Assembly: GCF_000429705.1 (NCBI RefSeq)
Contig: NZ_KE386941.1
Coordinates: 682,001 to 746,000 of the forward strand
DNA length: 64,000 nucleotides
Direction of reading: 5' to 3'
DNA from: Alteribacter aurantiacus DSM 18675
Lineage (GTDB): Bacteria > Bacillota > Bacilli > Bacillales > Salisediminibacteriaceae
Shown: positions 15,723-25,421 of the stretch, one piece after another
How the letters are laid out: each line of letters starts with the position of its first letter
Numbering within the stretch: position 1 is the stretch's first letter
Translations under genes and position numbers: made by a program
Notes under the pieces: model-generated
Database searches by the model: none
Seen by the model: the letters and a program-made list of their open reading frames with translations, nothing else
What the model was told of the DNA's origin: nothing

Positions 15723-16871
15723 ATGATTAATAGGGTTTTGAATGTGATTGTTGTATTGATTATAACCAGTTTGTTGATCTCGCCAATCCAAACAGCTGCC
15801 GTTAGTTATCCTGGAGAAACGTCTGCTCATGGTGCCATCTTGATGGAGCTGGAAAGCGGGAGAATTCTGTATGAAAAAGAAGCACACACACAAATGAGAA
15901 TTGCGAGTATAACGAAAATAATGACAGCATTACTTGCCATCGAGTCCGGAAAAATGGACGAGATGGTTACAGTCTCTACAAGGGCAGAAGGGACAGAAGG
16001 ATCATCACTTTATTTATATGCTGGTGAAAAGTTGCCTCTAAAAGATTTAGTTTATGGGCTCATGCTTCGTTCAGGAAATGATGCAGCGGTAGCCATAGCA
16101 GAACATGTAGGCGGAAGTCTTGAAGGCTTTGTGTATTTAATGAATGAAAAAGCAGAAGAAATCGGTATGAGTAATACGGTTTTCAACAACCCCCACGGAC
16201 TAGATGATCATGAAGAACATTACTCTACAGCTTATGACATGGCCATCCTCACACGTTATGCAATGAAAAACCCAACGTACCAAGAAGTATCTGGAACAAA
16301 AAGCTACCGTGCATCTGAAAGGGAGAATGGGTACCGTCTGTTTAATAATAAAAACCGTCTCCTAACACAGTTGTATCCTTATTCAACTGGTGGGAAGACC
16401 GGTTATACGAAGAGAGCAAAGCGTACCCTTGTATCAACGGCAGAAAAAGATGGTGTAGAACTTGTTACGGTTACGTTAAACGCCGGTAGTGACTGGCACG
16501 ATCATATGAATTTATTTAACTGGGCGTTTAATACCTTTACGACGGAAGAGATTATTAGAGAGGGTAAAATAAACGGAGTTAAAGATCCCTTCTACCAAGG
16601 GAAGCTCTATGCAAAGTACAGCTTTGAATATCCTTTGACCGAAGAAGAAAAAGAGAGTGTTGAACAAGAAGTGCGCCTTCTCTCACCTGATGAAAGGTGG
16701 GTAAAAACCGGGTATCCGGATCCTATTGGGGCGATTCATATCACTCTAGAAGGTAAAGGAATCGGTGTTGTTCCTCTATCTTTTGAGAAAGTAGCCAAGG
16801 AAGAACCGTCCTTCTTGAAAAAGTTCTGGGATGCGCTCTTTATGATTAGCGGAGTGAAGGACAGTGGTTAA
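15723..16871 (+). CDS. dacB: D-alanyl-D-alanine carboxypeptidase DacB (spore PBP5*)
   Basis: Removes the terminal D-alanine of peptidoglycan stem peptides to control cross-linking of the spore cortex. The 382-residue protein has an N-terminal signal peptide (about 1-28) and the three penicillin-binding motifs: 'SITK' with the catalytic serine, 'SGN', and 'KTG' in 'GGKTGYTKRAKRT'. Length equals the B. subtilis protein. The ATG at 15723 follows GAGGACGG. Linkage to spmA and spmB identifies it as DacB rather than DacA or DacF. Its end overlaps spmA. Confidence 0.93.
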   Translation: MINRVLNVIVVLIITSLLISPIQTAAVSYPGETSAHGAILMELESGRILYEKEAHTQMRIASITKIMTALLAIESGKMDEMVTVSTRAEGTEGSSLYLYAGEKLPLKDLVYGLMLRSGNDAAVAIAEHVGGSLEGFVYLMNEKAEEIGMSNTVFNNPHGLDDHEEHYSTAYDMAILTRYAMKNPTYQEVSGTKSYRASERENGYRLFNNKNRLLTQLYPYSTGGKTGYTKRAKRTLVSTAEKDGVELVTVTLNAGSDWHDHMNLFNWAFNTFTTEEIIREGKINGVKDPFYQGKLYAKYSFEYPLTEEEKESVEQEVRLLSPDERWVKTGYPDPIGAIHITLEGKGIGVVPLSFEKVAKEEPSFLKKFWDALFMISGVKDSG

Positions 16872-17457
16872 CATCATTTGGGTGGCCTTATTCGTGATCG
16901 GAATCGTTTTTGCTATGTTTAACGGAACGATGGATCAAGTGAATAAGGCAGTTTTCGACGGGGCAAAAGAAGCGGTAGCTATTTGTATTGGATTAATTAG
17001 CGTTCTAGTTTTTTGGTTAGGGTTAATGAAGGTAGCTGAAAAAGGTGGGATTCTAAGGGGGCTCAGTAGAATTATGGGCCCTGTCGTTAGGAAATTGTTT
17101 CCCGACGTTCCTAAAGAACACCCTGCCATGGGATATATCCTATCGAACATGAGTGCGAATTTATTTGGACTTGGTAATGCAGCGACGCCAATGGGAATTA
17201 AAGCGATGGAAGAATTAAAAAGACTGAATGACGGTAAAGACGAGGCAAGCCGATCCATGATTACGTTACTTGCGATCAACACTGCAAGTATAACGCTTAT
17301 TCCTACAACTGTTATTTCGTTGAGGCTGAACTACGGTTCGGTTTCCCCGACGGAGATTGTAGGAACTACGATTGTAGCCACTGCTTGTTCTACTGCAGGT
17401 GCTATTCTAATCGACCGTTATTTTCACTTTCGACGAATGCAAAAAAAGAGGGGGTGA
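16864..17457 (+). CDS. spmA: Spore maturation protein A
   Basis: A 197-residue membrane protein of the nucleoside-recognition/gate family ('GNAATPMGIKAMEEL'), needed with SpmB for proper dehydration of the spore core. It has about five membrane segments. The GTG start at 16864 lies inside the last codons of dacB (8-base overlap), as expected for a coupled operon. Confidence 0.94.
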   Translation: MVNIIWVALFVIGIVFAMFNGTMDQVNKAVFDGAKEAVAICIGLISVLVFWLGLMKVAEKGGILRGLSRIMGPVVRKLFPDVPKEHPAMGYILSNMSANLFGLGNAATPMGIKAMEELKRLNDGKDEASRSMITLLAINTASITLIPTTVISLRLNYGSVSPTEIVGTTIVATACSTAGAILIDRYFHFRRMQKKRG

Positions 17458-17463
17458 TCACAC

Positions 17464-17994
17464 ATGCAATGGATTACTTATTTGTCATTGTGGATCATCC
17501 CATTGTTAATTGCCTTTATTTTAGTTGTGGCGACGATCAAAAAAGTTCCCACTTATGAGACGTTTGTTGAAGGAGCGAAAGAAGGCGTTTCTATGGCTTT
17601 TTCGGTTATCCCATACTTAGTGGGAATGCTTGTAGCCATAAGCGTGTTCAGAGAGTCAGGTGCTATGGACTTCTTTATTGACTTATTAAGACCAGCTCTT
17701 GCTGCAGTGGGAATTCCAGCTGATATCGTCCCACTTGCTATGATTCGCCCTCTATCGGGGACAGGAGCTCTTGGGATGACTTCTGACCTCATTGCTACCC
17801 ACGGTCCTGACTCCTTTATTGGGAGACTCGCATCTACCATGCAGGGAAGTACCGATACGACCTTTTATGTCCTAACGGTTTATTTTGGCGCCGTTGGCAT
17901 TAAAAAAATGGGGGATGCATTAAAAGTTGGACTTTTGGCCGATGTGATCGGAATTCTGGCTGCAATTACTGTCGTGACATTGGTTTTTGGATAA
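17464..17994 (+). CDS. spmB: Spore maturation protein B
   Basis: A 176-residue membrane protein homologous to SpmA and acting with it. It has the gate-family pattern 'IRPLSGTGALGMTSDLIATHGPDSF' (two blocks) and 'STMQGSTDTTFYVLTVYFGAVG'. It begins 6 bases after spmA, with GAGGGGGTGATC upstream. A terminator closes the dacB operon. Confidence 0.94.
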   Translation: MQWITYLSLWIIPLLIAFILVVATIKKVPTYETFVEGAKEGVSMAFSVIPYLVGMLVAISVFRESGAMDFFIDLLRPALAAVGIPADIVPLAMIRPLSGTGALGMTSDLIATHGPDSFIGRLASTMQGSTDTTFYVLTVYFGAVGIKKMGDALKVGLLADVIGILAAITVVTLVFG

Positions 17995-18020
17995 GCTATG
18001 AAAGTATAAATGATCGTGTT

Positions 18021-18073
18021 AGAGGGTCTGCCCTGCAAGCTTTTATACCTTGCAGAGCAGGCTCTCTTTTATT
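18021..18073 (+). terminator. Terminator after spmB
   Basis: Arms agagggtctgccctgcaag and cttgcagagcaggctctct (two mismatches) around a 9-base loop, then ttttatta. The remaining 18074-18307 holds no gene I can support. Confidence 0.75.
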
Positions 18074-18307
18074 ATTTTCTCGGTTATCGTAAAAAATCTT
18101 GCTTTCAGATAAAAATTGTTGAAGTCGCTACTTCTAAAACGGTGATGGTAGTAATGAAATGGTTTAATCTATATGAAAACTGTCTTTATTTGAATAAAAA
18201 CGTTGAGACTCGAGTGAAAAAAAGCTAAAATTAAGGTTTGAAACAGAAAGGTATACGCCGACAATGCATATAGAGTGGTTTTGAAGGCAACAGAAGAGGT
18301 GAAAGCA

Positions 18308-19027
18308 GTGGAGAGATTACAAAAAGTTATTGCCCAAGCGGGCGTTACATCAAGAAGAAAAGCAGAGCAATTCATTGAAGAAGGACGAGTGACTGTTAAC
18401 GGAAAAACAATTGTTGAACTGGGCACAAAAGTGGACCCTCATAACGATAAAGTCGAGGTAGACGGTGTGCCGATCGATAAAGAAGAACCTGTATACTACC
18501 TTCTTTACAAGCCCCAAGGTGTCATTTCAAGCGTTGAAGATCATTTAGATAGGAAGGTCGTAACGGACTTTGTAGGTTCAGAGAAGCGTATTTATCCTAT
18601 AGGTCGTCTTGACTACGATACGTCAGGTTTAATTCTTCTAACAAATGACGGTGACTTTGCCAATGTTCTTATGCACCCGAAATTCCGTATTCATAAAACG
18701 TATATTGCTAAAGTCAAAGGAATTCCATCAAGACAAAATTTAAAACTTCTTGAAAGAGGGATTAAATTAGAGGATGGAAAAACAGCACCGGCAAGAGTGA
18801 AGCTTGTGAAAGCAAACAATCAAAAAGGAACCGCTATCGTTGAAATCACGATTCACGAAGGAAAGAACCGACAAGTGAGGCGGATGTTTGAGGCAATTGG
18901 ACACCCGGTTGACAAGCTTAAAAGAGAGCAGTATGGATTTTTAACTCTAAAAGGACTCAATGCAGGGGAGTTCAGGGAACTAAAGCCACATGAAGTCAAG
19001 AAATTAAGAGAGCTTGCTGTCACATAA
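18308..19027 (+). CDS. rluB: 23S rRNA pseudouridine synthase B
   Basis: Forms a pseudouridine in helix 89-93 of 23S rRNA. The 239-residue protein has an N-terminal S4 RNA-binding domain ('LQKVIAQAGVTSRRKAEQFI') and the RsuA-family catalytic domain with 'GRLDYDTSGLILLTNDGD', whose aspartate is the nucleophile, and 'EGKNRQVRRMFEAIGHPV'. I use the GTG at 18308 with AGAGGTG upstream; the frame is open to 18275. It sits between spmB and resA as in B. subtilis (ypuL). Confidence 0.93.
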   Translation: MERLQKVIAQAGVTSRRKAEQFIEEGRVTVNGKTIVELGTKVDPHNDKVEVDGVPIDKEEPVYYLLYKPQGVISSVEDHLDRKVVTDFVGSEKRIYPIGRLDYDTSGLILLTNDGDFANVLMHPKFRIHKTYIAKVKGIPSRQNLKLLERGIKLEDGKTAPARVKLVKANNQKGTAIVEITIHEGKNRQVRRMFEAIGHPVDKLKREQYGFLTLKGLNAGEFRELKPHEVKKLRELAVT

Positions 19028-19252
19028 TCGTCATTTTTAAATAAGACACTTCACTGTTAAGACAAATGCTGTAGTGCTAATATAAAAATAGTGCTCGAAA
19101 TTTGTGGAACAGAGACACGTTAGATAAAAAGCAAGTTACTTTGTGTCAGGTCATGTAACGGGTACACGATCGTCATTCATTGTTGGAGTGATCGTTTAGA
19201 AAAGAAGAATTACTATTCTTTAAGTAGCAGCTATTAAAAATGAGGGATGAAG

Positions 19253-19783
19253 ATGAAAAAGAGGAGACTGATTATACGTTCAGCTATCTTGGTTGTCTTG
19301 GCAATTGCCTTAGGGTATACAGCCGTGACCTATTTCTCAGAGGAGCGAGGGCTGGTTGATGCAGGGGATCAAGCACCTGATTTTGCTCTTGAAGATATGA
19401 ATGGAAACACAGTCCACTTGGATGAGCTAAAAGGAAAAGGCGTATACCTGACTTTTTGGGCAACGTACTGTACCTATTGCCGTCAAAAAATGGAGTACTT
19501 AAAAGAGTACCATGAAGAGTATCAAGAAAAAGGCGTTGAAATTGTGGCATTGAATGTTGATGAATCTACAGTACAGGTTCAACGTTTCCTAGATCGTCAT
19601 AACGTTCCCTATACAAATGCCATTGACAGAGGGATGAAGGTAAGTAACGCCTACGGGGTAAACAGCCTTCCAGCCGTTCTGTTAATCGATGAAGAGGGCG
19701 ATGTGATTGACCGTCAAATCGGCGGAAAGACTGAACAACAAGTATTAGAAGCGCTGGATCAACTGGTACCTGGCAGCGAGTAG
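19253..19783 (+). CDS. resA: ResA thiol-disulfide oxidoreductase for cytochrome c maturation
   Basis: Membrane-anchored thioredoxin-like protein that reduces the haem-binding cysteines of apocytochrome c on the outer face. 176 residues, one N-terminal membrane anchor (about 6-26), and a TlpA-type domain with the redox motif CTYC at residues 73-76 and 'NSLPAVLLIDEEG' carrying the cis-proline. The start at 19253 follows GAGGG; an ATG two codons earlier is too close to it. The active-site tetrapeptide differs from the CEPC I recall for B. subtilis ResA. First gene of resABC. Confidence 0.88.
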   Translation: MKKRRLIIRSAILVVLAIALGYTAVTYFSEERGLVDAGDQAPDFALEDMNGNTVHLDELKGKGVYLTFWATYCTYCRQKMEYLKEYHEEYQEKGVEIVALNVDESTVQVQRFLDRHNVPYTNAIDRGMKVSNAYGVNSLPAVLLIDEEGDVIDRQIGGKTEQQVLEALDQLVPGSE

Positions 19784-19792
19784 GGGGTCACC

Positions 19793-21469
19793 ATGAGTAA
19801 AGTCAAATGTGAATGTGGGCATTTAAATCCTTACGGCACCTATTTGTGTGAATCGTGTGGAAAGCCCCTGAAAGAAGATGACAACTCTTTAGCGAATATG
19901 CGTTATGAGGGTGTTGCAAGACGTTCTCAAACGTATAAAAAATCAATTGTTGATAAGATTTGGAACTTCTTCTCTTCAGTAAAAGTCGGTGTTTGGATTA
20001 TCGTTCTTACGTTAATCGCGTCTTCCATAGGAACGATTTTTCCACAAGAGATGTTTATTCCTCCTGGACAACCGGCCTCTGTCTATTACTATGAGGAATA
20101 CGGTACGATGGGGCAATTATTCTATCAACTTGGCTTTCATAATTTATATAGTTCTTGGTGGTATATGCTTCTTGTAGCCGGTCTTGGTGTATCTTTAATT
20201 ATTGCTAGTATCGACCGCTTTGTACCTTTGTATAGAGCATTGAAAACGCAGCGAGTAACAAGGCACCCAGGGTTCATGAAACGTCAGCGATTGTTTAAAA
20301 AAGCCGATACTGTTACTGAACCAAGCGAAGAGATTAAGAAAGCTTCTGAAGTACTTAAGGAAAGAAAATACAATGTACGCGAAGAAAACGGCAATATCTT
20401 AGCTGAAAAGGGGCGTTTTTCCAGGTGGGGTCCTTATGTCAATCATGTAGGATTGATTATCTTTTTGATAGGTGCCATGTTAAGGCTTTTCCCGGAAATG
20501 TACTTAGAAGACCATATATGGGTAAGGGAAGGCCAAGAAGTTGAAGTACGTGGAACTGGAGGAGAGTATTCAGTTCGCAATGATGATTTCTTGGTTGAAT
20601 TTTACGATCCAGAAGACGAACGGTTCCGCGAAGGACTTGAACGCTCAGGTGGAGATGTCGTAAAGACATATCAAACGACAGCGACCTTGTTCAAACAATC
20701 ATCTGAAACCATTGGTGCAGGTGAAAAAGAAGAAGTTCAACAGCACCGGATTCGTGTGAATGACCCGATGTCATTTGAAGGCTTCTCCTTATATCAAGTG
20801 GATTATAAATTAAATGAATTAGCCGCTTTTACTTTTGCGTTAGAAGAAATTGACGGAGATTCGGAAGGTCTTGAAGATGTAAGGTTTGAGGTTAATCTGT
20901 ACGACCCTGAACCATCTTACGAATTCGATAATGGGTACCGTGTTGAAATCTACGATTATTTCCCGAACTTTACCTTTAACGATGACGGGGAGCCTTCAAC
21001 ACTTAATCGGATTCCTGATAACCCTCGGTTTATTTTTGAAGTATTTGCTCCTGGTGAAGACGATGGAGAGCTCAGCTTTGTTGGCATTCAACTAAACGAA
21101 GCGATAGAAGAAGATAATCAATACCGTCTGCGCATGGTCGACTTTGAAACCAATCATGTAAGCGCACTTGCGGTTAGGCGGGATCGTACGTTGCCAATCC
21201 TTATTCTTGGAGGGATCATCTTTATGGTAGGTCTCGTTCAAGGTTCCTACTGGCATCACCGACGCATGTGGATTCAAGAGCGTGATGGTGAACTCTGGAT
21301 TGCAGGACATGCAAACAAGAACTGGAATGCTTTGAAAAAAGACTTCGATTATCTTGCGGAGCAAACGAACATTCCTGCGCCTAATGACCAGACGGATGAA
21401 CAGGATGAAAGCGAGCGTACTGACGAAGGAGTGAGAGAGGCCGATGACAATGGCTCAACTAAGCAGTAA
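19793..21469 (+). CDS. resB: Cytochrome c biogenesis protein ResB
   Basis: Membrane component of the system II haem export and ligation complex. 558 residues. The N-terminus has a zinc-ribbon-like CxCx(13)CxxC cluster, followed by membrane segments near 60-85, 110-135 and 215-235, a large extracytoplasmic domain, and a last membrane segment at about 460. The C-terminal tail is strongly acidic. It begins 9 bases after resA and overlaps resC by 26 bases. Confidence 0.94.
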   Translation: MSKVKCECGHLNPYGTYLCESCGKPLKEDDNSLANMRYEGVARRSQTYKKSIVDKIWNFFSSVKVGVWIIVLTLIASSIGTIFPQEMFIPPGQPASVYYYEEYGTMGQLFYQLGFHNLYSSWWYMLLVAGLGVSLIIASIDRFVPLYRALKTQRVTRHPGFMKRQRLFKKADTVTEPSEEIKKASEVLKERKYNVREENGNILAEKGRFSRWGPYVNHVGLIIFLIGAMLRLFPEMYLEDHIWVREGQEVEVRGTGGEYSVRNDDFLVEFYDPEDERFREGLERSGGDVVKTYQTTATLFKQSSETIGAGEKEEVQQHRIRVNDPMSFEGFSLYQVDYKLNELAAFTFALEEIDGDSEGLEDVRFEVNLYDPEPSYEFDNGYRVEIYDYFPNFTFNDDGEPSTLNRIPDNPRFIFEVFAPGEDDGELSFVGIQLNEAIEEDNQYRLRMVDFETNHVSALAVRRDRTLPILILGGIIFMVGLVQGSYWHHRRMWIQERDGELWIAGHANKNWNALKKDFDYLAEQTNIPAPNDQTDEQDESERTDEGVREADDNGSTKQ

Positions 21470-22640
21470 TTTACTTTTGATCGCGTTCTTTTTGTATTTC
21501 CTTTCAACGCTCATGTTTGCAGTATCTGTAACAGGGCGTCGCTTTAAAGATAAAAAAGGAATTGAACGAAACCGACTGGGGACATATGGATATATTTCAT
21601 CAGTAGCTGCCTTTGTATTAGCGATGGGGTATTTTATTACCAGGTGGATTGCCGGAGGACACGCTCCGGTAAGTAACATGTTTGAATATACGACGTTTCT
21701 TGGAATAATGATGGGGCTTGGTTTTGTAATCATTTATCCGATCTACAAAAGCCGAGTGTTAGGGTTATTCACGATGCCAGTCGTAATGTTGATTATTGCA
21801 TACGCATCTGTGTTTCCTACTGAAATTCAACCGCTGATCCCGGCACTGCAGTCTAATTGGTTAAAAATCCACGTGATTACAACCGCATTGGGACAAGGGA
21901 TTTTGGCAGTCGGTTTTGCCGCTGGTCTTGTTTATTTGGTTAGAGTAACAGATTTTAAAACAAAATCGAAAAAAGTGACATCATTAGAATTGGTCTTTTT
22001 CGGTTTACTCTGCTTTGTCGGACATATCCTTTTGAATATGGGCTTTTCCGCAGTTAACTACGAAGCTGAGTTTCAGTATATAAATGAATTTGGACAAGAG
22101 GCACCAATTACGTATCAACTACCTGCCTTAATCGGACCGAATGAAGGAACACTACTATCCGAGGATCGGTTATCACCGCTTGTAAATGCGCCTGATTTCA
22201 TCGTTCCTGATGATTTAAATGCTGTTATTTGGGCGTTTATCTCTGGTGCTGTTCTATATTGGGTGCTTCGTCTGATCTTTAGAAAGCCGATTGGTGGAGC
22301 GTTACAGCCCCTTGTAAAAAGCGTAAACCCTCAAAGTGCTGATGAGTTGAGTTACCGTGCCATTGCAATTGGGTTCCCGATTTTTACTCTTGGAGGACTG
22401 ATCTTTGCAATGATTTGGGCACAAATTGCCTGGACCCGCTTCTGGGGTTGGGACCCTAAAGAAGTGTGGGCACTGATTACATTCTTGTTTTACGCAGCAT
22501 ATTTACACCTTCGTTTATCAAGAGGGTGGCAAGGTGAAAAGAGCGCATGGCTTTGCGTAATCGGCTTTGCCATTATCATGTTCAACTTGATTTTTGTAAA
22601 TCTCGTTATAGCCGGCCTTCATTCTTACGCTGGTATGTAA
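21444..22640 (+). CDS. resC: Cytochrome c biogenesis protein ResC (CcsA)
   Basis: Polytopic haem-handling protein (398 residues, about eight membrane segments) that partners ResB. The tryptophan-rich haem-binding motif is present as 'WAQIAWTRFWGWDPKEVWAL', with conserved histidines before and after. The ATG at 21444 lies inside the resB end. A terminator follows, so resDE here has its own transcription start. Confidence 0.94.
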   Translation: MTMAQLSSNLLLIAFFLYFLSTLMFAVSVTGRRFKDKKGIERNRLGTYGYISSVAAFVLAMGYFITRWIAGGHAPVSNMFEYTTFLGIMMGLGFVIIYPIYKSRVLGLFTMPVVMLIIAYASVFPTEIQPLIPALQSNWLKIHVITTALGQGILAVGFAAGLVYLVRVTDFKTKSKKVTSLELVFFGLLCFVGHILLNMGFSAVNYEAEFQYINEFGQEAPITYQLPALIGPNEGTLLSEDRLSPLVNAPDFIVPDDLNAVIWAFISGAVLYWVLRLIFRKPIGGALQPLVKSVNPQSADELSYRAIAIGFPIFTLGGLIFAMIWAQIAWTRFWGWDPKEVWALITFLFYAAYLHLRLSRGWQGEKSAWLCVIGFAIIMFNLIFVNLVIAGLHSYAGM

Positions 22641-22647
22641 ATAAATC

Positions 22648-22692
22648 TAAGACCGCTTTAGAAGGTTATTCACTTTCTAAGGCGGTCTTTTA
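22648..22692 (+). terminator. Terminator between resC and resD
   Basis: Arms aagaccgctttagaa and ttctaaggcggtctt with one mismatch, then tttata. Confidence 0.8.
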
Positions 22693-22823
22693 TATGTTCT
22701 AGTAAGAAACCTTGCAAGGTTCACCTTTTTGACACAACTTTCAAGGAGAAAAATGACGTGATATACAAAGAAATGATACACTAGTAATACTAGACATTTG
22801 TTTGCACATAGGGGGTAACATAC

Positions 22824-23537
22824 GTGAGTACGGAAGCAAAGTTATTGGTGGTTGATGATGAAGAACGCATTCGTCGACTCCTTAAGATGTACTTAGAACG
22901 AGAGAATTATGAAGTGAAGGATGCGGAGAATGGAGAGCAAGCATTGGAGATGTCTTTGGAAGAAGATTTCGATCTTATCTTGCTTGACTTAATGATGCCT
23001 GGAATTGATGGTATTGAAGTGTGCGAAGAACTTAGAAAACATAAAGCGACACCTGTGATCATGCTGACCGCCAAAGGTGAAGAAGCAAATCGTGTACAAG
23101 GATTTGAAGCGGGTACGGACGATTATATCGTTAAGCCATTCAGTCCAAGAGAAGTTGTACTTCGGGTTAAGGCGTTACTAAGACGAGCTTCAACAACGAA
23201 GTTCTTGCAAACGGAAACACAAGCAAAAGATGTCCTTGTTTTCCCTCATTTAACGATCGACAATGATGCTCATAAGGTGATGGCAGGCGGTGAGGAGATT
23301 AACCTCACTCCAAAAGAATACGAACTTCTCCACTACCTTGCTCAAGCTCCGGATAAAGTATTTGCTCGTGAGGACCTACTTAAAGATGTGTGGAATTACG
23401 AGTTTTTCGGTGATTTGAGAACGGTCGATACGCATATTAAAAGGCTTAGAGAAAAGTTAAACAAAGTTTCTCCTGAAGCGGCCCACATGATTGCTACCGT
23501 TTGGGGTATCGGTTATAAATTTGAGGCGAGTAAATAG
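22824..23537 (+). CDS. resD: Response regulator ResD
   Basis: OmpR-family regulator of aerobic and anaerobic respiration, phosphorylated by ResE. 237 residues: receiver domain (1-120) with acidic pocket 'VVDDEE', phosphoacceptor aspartate D55 in 'LLDLMMPG' and lysine in 'DYIVKPF'; C-terminal winged helix (about 135-235) with 'LTPKEYELLHYLAQ' and 'VDTHIKRLREKL'. The GTG start follows GGGGGTAA. resE begins directly after its stop codon. Confidence 0.95.
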   Translation: MSTEAKLLVVDDEERIRRLLKMYLERENYEVKDAENGEQALEMSLEEDFDLILLDLMMPGIDGIEVCEELRKHKATPVIMLTAKGEEANRVQGFEAGTDDYIVKPFSPREVVLRVKALLRRASTTKFLQTETQAKDVLVFPHLTIDNDAHKVMAGGEEINLTPKEYELLHYLAQAPDKVFAREDLLKDVWNYEFFGDLRTVDTHIKRLREKLNKVSPEAAHMIATVWGIGYKFEASK

Positions 23538-25310
23538 ATGTTTTGGAGAAGTGTAGTAGGAAAGTTATGGGCGACGATCTTACTCTTAGTAAGCGTCGTC
23601 CTTTTAGTACTTACTGTCCTTTTGCTTCAATACTTTGAACGTTTTCATGCTGAACAATCAGAAGAACAACTTTTAAATCATGCATCATTGATTGCAAGCC
23701 TTATTGAAGATGATCATACAGACGAAGCAGCGATTGCCATGTCAAGAAAAATTGCAGAAACTTACGGGACGCGAGCTGTTATTATTTTGGATGAAGAGGA
23801 ATTTTGGTATTCTTCAAATAATACCAAAGGAGAGCTACCGATTGACTTGTTTTACTCGGATAGAGAGCTATCCCAAGTCATGGATGACCAAGAAGTGGTC
23901 GTCCAACGTGGCGACTACGAGCTCAACCAACATAACGGTGATCACCAAGAACTACTTATCGTGGGCCTTCCGGTAACAAGTAGTAATCAAAATGGAGCCG
24001 TGTACTTGTATATGCCTCTTGATATTGTAGAGGAGGCTTCGGTACAAACGAAGCACATTATCTTGTTAAGTGCAGGCGTTGCCATTGTATTAACGACTAT
24101 TTTTGCCTTTTTTCTAACAACAAGGATTACTGCCCCGTTACGTAAGATGCGTCGAGCTTCTCTTGAAGTGGCTAAAGGGAATTTCAACACGAAAATTCCG
24201 ATTCGATCAAATGACGAAATCGGACTGTTAAGTATGGCATTTAATAGAATGGCCCGTGCTCTTAACACTAATTTAGACATGCTTAATCGTGAGAAAGAAC
24301 AACTATCAAGAATCTTGAGTTCAATGGCTGATGGGGTAATTACTCTTGATCGAACGGGGAAAATGAGTGTTATGAACCCACCTGCTGAAGCATTTGTTAT
24401 GGCTTGGACATATGAAAACCACCCTCAAGCCTCCAAACAAGTTTTACCACAAGAAATTAAACACTTGTTTAAAAAGGTAACAGACAAGGGTCAAGAGCAA
24501 CTAGTGGAAGTTGATGTGCAAGGAAGAAGCTGGGTCATCGTCATGACACCTTTGTATGACCAAGAAAACATTCGCGGTGCCGTTGCAGTATTACGTGACA
24601 TGACAGAGGAACGAATGCACGATAAGCTGCGTAAAGATTTTATTGCAAACGTGTCGCACGAACTCCGAACACCGATTTCAATGCTCCAAGGCTATAGTGA
24701 AGCCATTATTGATGATGTAGCAGGATCTGAAGAAGAGAAAAAGGAGTTAGCTCAGATCATTTATGATGAGTCCCTTCGCATGGGGCGTCTAGTGAACGAA
24801 CTTCTCGATCTTGCCAGAATGGAAGCCGGCCACATTCAGTTAAACCTTGAATGGGTTGATACCACTGATTTATCGAAGAGAATTGTCCGTAAGTTTAGTG
24901 GAATTGCAAAAGAACACCGTGTTCAATTAAAAGAACAAATCGACTCTGTTAAATCATCACTATACGTTGATCCGGATCGAATTGAGCAAGTACTGACGAA
25001 CTTAATTGATAATGCGATTCGTCACACCCCTGAAAACGGCGAAGTTACGTTAAGGCTTGCTGAAGAGGAAACGGGGATCACAATGGACGTGATAGATACA
25101 GGCAGTGGTATACCCGAAGAGGATCTCCCATTTGTGTTCGAACGGTTTTATAAAGCTGATAAAGCAAGAACTAGAGGACGCGCCGGCACAGGACTTGGCC
25201 TCGCGATTGTTAAAAATTTAGTCGAAGCCCATAAAGGAAAAGTGTCTGTTCATAGTAAACTGAATGAAGGCACGACATTTACAGTGTATTTACCTTATGA
25301 AAAAGAATAA
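23538..25310 (+). CDS. resE: Sensor histidine kinase ResE
   Basis: Membrane kinase that phosphorylates ResD under oxygen limitation. 590 residues in order: membrane segment (about 9-32), extracytoplasmic sensor region, second membrane segment (about 175-195), HAMP, PAS domain ('RILSSMADGVITLDRTGKM'), HisKA with phosphoacceptor H374 in 'FIANVSHELRTP', and HATPase with N box 'NLIDNAIRHTPENG' and 'GTGLGLAIV'. It follows resD without a gap. A perfect 20-bp hairpin begins at the base after the stop codon. Confidence 0.95.
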   Translation: MFWRSVVGKLWATILLLVSVVLLVLTVLLLQYFERFHAEQSEEQLLNHASLIASLIEDDHTDEAAIAMSRKIAETYGTRAVIILDEEEFWYSSNNTKGELPIDLFYSDRELSQVMDDQEVVVQRGDYELNQHNGDHQELLIVGLPVTSSNQNGAVYLYMPLDIVEEASVQTKHIILLSAGVAIVLTTIFAFFLTTRITAPLRKMRRASLEVAKGNFNTKIPIRSNDEIGLLSMAFNRMARALNTNLDMLNREKEQLSRILSSMADGVITLDRTGKMSVMNPPAEAFVMAWTYENHPQASKQVLPQEIKHLFKKVTDKGQEQLVEVDVQGRSWVIVMTPLYDQENIRGAVAVLRDMTEERMHDKLRKDFIANVSHELRTPISMLQGYSEAIIDDVAGSEEEKKELAQIIYDESLRMGRLVNELLDLARMEAGHIQLNLEWVDTTDLSKRIVRKFSGIAKEHRVQLKEQIDSVKSSLYVDPDRIEQVLTNLIDNAIRHTPENGEVTLRLAEEETGITMDVIDTGSGIPEEDLPFVFERFYKADKARTRGRAGTGLGLAIVKNLVEAHKGKVSVHSKLNEGTTFTVYLPYEKE

Positions 25311-25357
25311 GCCAACATGCCCCCAAGGTCCGGGTTTGACCTTGGGGGCATGTTGGC
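25311..25357. repeat. Perfect 20-bp-stem hairpin abutting the resE stop
   Basis: 25311-25330 and 25338-25357 are exact reverse complements around the loop CGGGTTT. The stem is GC-rich and is not followed by a T run in either direction. It begins at the base after the resE TAA. Confidence 0.9.
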
Positions 25358-25390
25358 GAAGCAATGAGCGGAGCCAATGCATCCCTTGAA

Positions 25391-25421
25391 GCAGGTTACG
25401 AGCGCTTTTCTCGTAACCTGC
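25391..25421. repeat. Second perfect hairpin after resE
   Basis: 12-bp exact stem (gcaggttacgag / ctcgtaacctgc) around the loop CGCTTTT, 33 bases after the first hairpin. The rest of 25422-25603 contains smaller inverted repeats and two copies of a GTTTACATC word (25435 and 25534 region) but no gene I can support. Confidence 0.85.

Noticed and set aside
18010..18228. 72-codon frame after spmB
   Set aside because: It runs through the spmB terminator and has no ribosome binding site.
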